A stretch of 39,000 nucleotides of DNA, from contig JBGSKY010000017.1 in the NCBI GenBank assembly GCA_041740995.1, positions 1 through 39,000 of the forward strand. Reading direction: 5' to 3'. Shown one piece after another: positions 35,463 through 39,000 of this stretch. How positions within the stretch are numbered: the stretch's first letter is position 1; every line of letters starts with the position of its first letter. A program made the translations under genes and the position numbers. Origin of the DNA: JBGSKY01 sp041740995. Lineage in GTDB: Bacteria; Planctomycetota; Planctomycetia; Pirellulales; Pirellulaceae. The notes under the pieces were generated by a model. That model saw nothing but the letters and a program-made list of their open reading frames with translations. It made no database searches and was not told where the DNA came from.

Positions 35463-36599
35463 ATGAAAATCATTCAAAAATCACTACCAGTAGTAGGCTG
35501 GGCGCTTTCTTTTGGGATTTTCACTTCCTTTGGTCAGTGCAATGCGAACGATCTTGATGTCGATGCATTGACTGCTGTCGAACGATATGGCGAGATGATC
35601 AACTCCGTATCCAACTTTGTGATCGATATTGACTGTTACGTCGGAATCGATGAAGAGTCGCCAGCTTTTGAGCTGGGCATGAAAAGAAAAGTAAATCCAG
35701 TGATTGCGTTCGAGCAAAAGCGATATGAGTTGACCAAACGCGGCGTCTACACATACGCTGCGGCAGGACACCAAGAGAGATATGCTCATGAAATTCCAAA
35801 TATAGATATCGAAATCCCAGGAGACATGACATGGGAAAAGCTGTTTGTCTCATTTGATGGTTCGCTTGTTCACACGTTCGATTACCGTAGTAACAGCGGC
35901 TTGCATTACAGCGAAGAACTTACAACCTTTGACCATCTCGCAAGAAGTTGCTTGTACGGTCGAAGCCTTGGCAAAAGAACCATCTACTCTCCACCGCAAG
36001 ATCTGTTGGATGTATTTCGTAATGCGGCAAAGCTTAAAGTGATCGATGAGAATACAAATACGATCGAAATCGAAAGCCAAGGACTATATTTTTTCAAAGG
36101 TGGGCAATGCAACCTGCAAACGACGGCATTGCTGAGCAAACAGCATGGGTTTTTGCCGATCCGCATTGTGCTTTATCAGATGGACTGGGAGATAAGACTC
36201 GCCGAGGTATTTAACTTCGATTTTTTTGAAGTCACGCCTGGTTTTTGGCTGCCAGCTAAAGTGCTCACCAAGTCCTATGGCGGCAAAAATATTGCCAAGC
36301 CAATCGGCGAAATCCTATTTGGAACAGGCTTGTCAATTGCTGATCCGTCGACCGTTCGGTTCAATGTCGACCTGCCAGCCGACTACTTCATTCCCGAAAA
36401 TATTCCTGGAGCAAAATTTCTTAACACGGATACGAACGAGCTGATCGAGATTCCAGGAGGTAAGCAGAAAATGCTTGCCGTGGACACAGCGGAAAATAAG
36501 CCTGCGCGCGGTTTCGCCTACTCGTTGCCGTTAGGCATTTCGGTGCTAGTGGCTGTCGCTGTTGCTACGTACATGTTTCTTAGGGCGCGAAATACATGA
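35463..36599 (+). CDS. Exported protein with C-terminal membrane anchor, function unknown
   Basis: 378 residues from the ATG at 35463, which begins a signal peptide (MKIIQKSLPVVGWALSFGIF, cleavage near CNA-ND); in-frame starts at 35376 and 35433 are possible. The soluble part contains LTAVERYGEMINSVSNFVIDIDCYV and beta-strand-like repeats (RYELTKRGVYTYAA, FNFDFFEVTPGFWLP), resembling LolA/outer-membrane lipoprotein-sorting-like or DUF-type periplasmic beta proteins only loosely. Near the C-terminus a hydrophobic helix (SLPLGISVLVAVAVATYMFL) is followed by RARNT, so it is anchored with its bulk outside the cytoplasm. Its stop overlaps the next start by 4 bp (ATGA), showing translational coupling to the DUF1573-like lipoprotein. 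Confidence 0.72.
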   Translation: MKIIQKSLPVVGWALSFGIFTSFGQCNANDLDVDALTAVERYGEMINSVSNFVIDIDCYVGIDEESPAFELGMKRKVNPVIAFEQKRYELTKRGVYTYAAAGHQERYAHEIPNIDIEIPGDMTWEKLFVSFDGSLVHTFDYRSNSGLHYSEELTTFDHLARSCLYGRSLGKRTIYSPPQDLLDVFRNAAKLKVIDENTNTIEIESQGLYFFKGGQCNLQTTALLSKQHGFLPIRIVLYQMDWEIRLAEVFNFDFFEVTPGFWLPAKVLTKSYGGKNIAKPIGEILFGTGLSIADPSTVRFNVDLPADYFIPENIPGAKFLNTDTNELIEIPGGKQKMLAVDTAENKPARGFAYSLPLGISVLVAVAVATYMFLRARNT

Positions 36600-37669
36600 A
36601 TTTTACGTGGATAAGCCTTGCCCAGCGTTCGGCGATTAGCCAATCTGTTTTATATTTTAAAACAAACGCCATTTGCCTGCCGCTTTCGTTTGCTTTTCTA
36701 ATGGCAATTTTTGGATCGGCTGGATGCTCGAACCAATACCTATCTGTTACCGAAGAAGCCGTTCCGATTGAGGTTGTTGGCGAACGAGAGTTCTTTTTAG
36801 ACGGCGGCACGTCTGGAGAAGCGATCTTTGAATTATTTAATCACGGCGACTCTACGCTGACGTTGTCGCCTGATGTCGCCACTTCGTGCGGTTGTACAAG
36901 TGGGAAGCTTTCCGCGACGGAGATAAAACCAGATGGCAAGATTCAATTGACGTTGAAATACAGCTACAACGGAAACCCAACTGCGTTCTTGGAATCAACG
37001 GTTTTTTGCACATCGTTGGACAAATCACTTACCATACCACTAACCGTTCATTACAAGATAATCGCCTGGGCCGAACCACCCGCCGTTCATGCACTAATTG
37101 GAAAGGATGCGGCTATTGGGGCCTATCAGGTTCGCATACAGCTCTCTGAACGTGTTGACGGAAACAGCTACCATGTAGATGAAAAGAACAAGAATCTCAA
37201 GTCGTCTTCACTGACGTGGCAATCTCCCGAAGTCGCGATTGTCACTTTCGAATTAAACCCTGAAATGATTGAACGAACTTTAATTTCTGAGCTAACGATA
37301 AAGTCGAAAGCTACTGATGCAAGTGATGAGGTCACTATTCTGAAAATACCAATCTACGTCACAAAAGTAGATTCGATTTCTGTGGTTCCAAGTTCCATTG
37401 AGTTATCCGACGATCAAGGCGCTCCGCTTCTCGTTAGAACTGATTTTTCATCAGAAGTGACGATCGAATGCGACTCAAGTCTGTTGCTCGTCGAAAAAGA
37501 CATGTCTCACACCGTCGGGACACGATTGCACGGATTTATAATCGTCGCATTAAGTAACAATTCAAGCGGATTGGCCGAAACACTTGCCACCTCGATCAAT
37601 ATTGCAGTCCGCGACATAAATACAAACGCCGTTACTTATCGCAAAGTTGAAGTGGGAATCAGAGACTAG
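36596..37669 (+). CDS. DUF1573-domain lipoprotein
   Basis: 357 residues, coupled by ATGA overlap to the preceding gene. The N-terminus has a hydrophobic segment ending in FGSAGC, a lipobox-like site at C44; a long preceding n-region is unusual. Residues about 60-130 match the DUF1573 pattern: FELFNHGDSTLTLSPDVATSCGCTSG with C98 and C100, then PDGKIQLTLKY. The remaining 230 residues look like two further Ig-like beta domains (SISVVPSSIELSDDQGAPLL). It is an exported lipoprotein of unknown role. It shares the cysteine-pair theme with the first lipoprotein of the cluster. Confidence 0.85.
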   Translation: MNFTWISLAQRSAISQSVLYFKTNAICLPLSFAFLMAIFGSAGCSNQYLSVTEEAVPIEVVGEREFFLDGGTSGEAIFELFNHGDSTLTLSPDVATSCGCTSGKLSATEIKPDGKIQLTLKYSYNGNPTAFLESTVFCTSLDKSLTIPLTVHYKIIAWAEPPAVHALIGKDAAIGAYQVRIQLSERVDGNSYHVDEKNKNLKSSSLTWQSPEVAIVTFELNPEMIERTLISELTIKSKATDASDEVTILKIPIYVTKVDSISVVPSSIELSDDQGAPLLVRTDFSSEVTIECDSSLLLVEKDMSHTVGTRLHGFIIVALSNNSSGLAETLATSINIAVRDINTNAVTYRKVEVGIRD

Positions 37670-37690
37670 CTAGAAAAGAGTGCCTTTCGC

Positions 37691-38995
37691 TCAGCCATCC
37701 TCTCTAACTGACTTTTTCGTATTCATGCCAACTGCGAAGCTGATGAGCAATGCCTTAACAGGCAGCATCGGAATTGCGTAACGTTCATAGAAGCTGACCA
37801 AGACGTAGGGCAGAAAGTAAGCGGAAAGAATCAACAGGCAGATTGAGATAGTCGGAGTGAGCGGTTTAGGATGTCGCAGCAAAATCGCAATCGTAGCGAG
37901 CAGCGTCAACGCGTAAATGATGCGATGGTACAAAAAACTCCAACGATACTGTTCGGTTTCTCGATGCAGCGGCGTGTAGCTGAACGTCACGGCACAGAAC
38001 CTTGCCGATAATTTATCGATAACTTCCAAAGGCGCGCTGAAAGCCGCAGCTTTCCAAAGTCGAGTCTTAGATTCGATGAACTTTGTTTCGCCAAGCAAAC
38101 GGTACATTTTGCGCTCGGGATTATCCCATACCCACGGATGGTGTTGAAGACTGCTGACGTCTAAAACACCATCTGTATCGATACATTGGGATTGCCAAAG
38201 TTCATACCCTGCGTTGGATTTGATGGGAATAAATTTATCGAAGACGATGTAGTTGCGGATAGTCCAAGGGGTAATGATCAGCACGGATAAAAACGCGGCA
38301 AACAAAAGTCTTTTCGGATGCCGCCATTGATATACAACGCTGACTAAACCCCAAACAAAGCCAAGAATTGGGCTAGAAAGAGCAGACAGGCCGCCGAGCG
38401 TTCCCCAACCAATCCAGCCATCGAGTCCTACAAAGCGACGCTTAACGGATGTTTGGATTTCACTTGCTTGCCATTTTATGGCACCGATAATTATCAAATC
38501 GACGAGTAGCATCAGTAGCCATTCATCGTGCGTTTCGAGGAAACAATGGTGAAACTCGGACGAATACAATAGCAGCACAACGACGACTGGAATCAGCCAG
38601 TATCCTTTGCCTTGCACTTTGATTTCACGATCAAAAGCCCAGCAGACAATCATGCCGGAAAAGATCAAGACCCAGGCCTTTACCAATAAAATAATTTCGA
38701 TGACCTTGCTTACATCGTCGTCTACAAAAAAATAAATCGTTGCTTGGATATACGGGAGCATTGGAGGCATCCAAGCCGTTAATCCGCTTTCCACTTGAAA
38801 CGGATTCCCAAAACCTTTGCCGCTGCGAATCGATTCTGTGATACTTCGATACTCGGCTCCAAGCAGATCGTTGCGTGCGATCGGATACCACGTACCCATG
38901 CCCGGCGGATCGCTTGGAATCGAAAAAATGATCGTCGTTGCAAAAATCGTTACGCTGAAGATCAAAAATTGTTGTAGACGGTATCCTCTTATCAC
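37691..38995 (-). CDS. Multi-pass membrane protein, GT-C glycosyltransferase-like
   Basis: 434 residues from a GTG at 38993-38995; the frame stays open to the window edge, so the true start may lie outside. About nine hydrophobic helices are separated by short loops. The first extracytoplasmic loop holds DLLGAEYRSITESIRSGKGFGNPF and SGLTAWMPPMLPYIQA, a layout like the acidic first loop of ArnT/PMT-type (GT39/GT83) mannosyl- and arabinosyltransferases that use lipid-linked sugars. Later loops contain ETHDEWLL, SSPILGFVWG and TPWTIRNYIVFDKFIPIKSNAGYELWQ, the last of which recurs in planctomycete GT-C-like proteins. Substrate unknown. It is convergent with the DUF1573 lipoprotein gene, 21 bp away. 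Confidence 0.8.
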   Translation of the reverse strand: MIRGYRLQQFLIFSVTIFATTIIFSIPSDPPGMGTWYPIARNDLLGAEYRSITESIRSGKGFGNPFQVESGLTAWMPPMLPYIQATIYFFVDDDVSKVIEIILLVKAWVLIFSGMIVCWAFDREIKVQGKGYWLIPVVVVLLLYSSEFHHCFLETHDEWLLMLLVDLIIIGAIKWQASEIQTSVKRRFVGLDGWIGWGTLGGLSALSSPILGFVWGLVSVVYQWRHPKRLLFAAFLSVLIITPWTIRNYIVFDKFIPIKSNAGYELWQSQCIDTDGVLDVSSLQHHPWVWDNPERKMYRLLGETKFIESKTRLWKAAAFSAPLEVIDKLSARFCAVTFSYTPLHRETEQYRWSFLYHRIIYALTLLATIAILLRHPKPLTPTISICLLILSAYFLPYVLVSFYERYAIPMLPVKALLISFAVGMNTKKSVREDG

Positions 38996-39000
38996 AAAAT

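Overview
The window looks like a chromosome segment from a planctomycete, most likely of the Pirellulaceae type. This rests on gene content only: an ECF sigma factor overlapping a membrane Ser/Thr kinase with a planctomycete-style N-terminus, a pseudopilin-like protein with the H-X9-DG motif (DUF1559 family), DUF1573-like secreted proteins, Gly-rich secreted repeats, and wide intergenic spacing. No species can be named from the sequence.

Layout. 1-1111: end of an IS630-type transposase abutting a leucine-rich-repeat ORF that lacks an ATG and may be the surviving 3' part of a longer gene. 1237-3721: membrane Ser/Thr kinase and overlapping ECF sigma factor, preceded by a 23-bp-arm REP-like hairpin. 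4048-11240: a short membrane protein, an SDR oxidoreductase, a secreted S10 carboxypeptidase, a probable hydroxyproline-degradation pair (DapA-like aldolase plus 4-hydroxyproline epimerase) and L-serine dehydratase. 11594-20895: housekeeping and conserved genes (YihY/BrkB, dienelactone hydrolase, large coiled-coil membrane protein, MsrA, FemAB/GNAT-like protein, HisI, FHA-EAL signalling protein), with an unexplained gap at 18370-19188.

21334-26535 is the most distinctive locus. It is a two-gene unit: a winged-helix AAA ATPase, then a 1198-residue protein joining a Ser/Thr kinase, a tubulin/FtsZ-like GTPase domain and a long helical C-terminus. It may be an NTP-driven signalling or cytoskeletal system. 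26608-30921 holds a Tat-exported sugar isomerase-like protein, NagB and a short NagA for amino-sugar catabolism, tRNA-Pro(TGG) with its terminator, and biotin synthase.

31342-37669 is a cell-envelope region: a Gly-rich secreted protein, a pseudopilin with a signal/anchor partner and, divergently, four co-directional exported proteins (two DUF1573-like lipoproteins, a 14-Cys secreted protein and a C-terminally anchored protein). The first of these is preceded by four perfect copies of an 8-bp repeat. Losing one copy would join an upstream ATG to the lipoprotein frame and make a complete signal peptide, so this is a candidate phase-variable switch. The window ends in a multi-pass membrane protein resembling GT-C glycosyltransferases.
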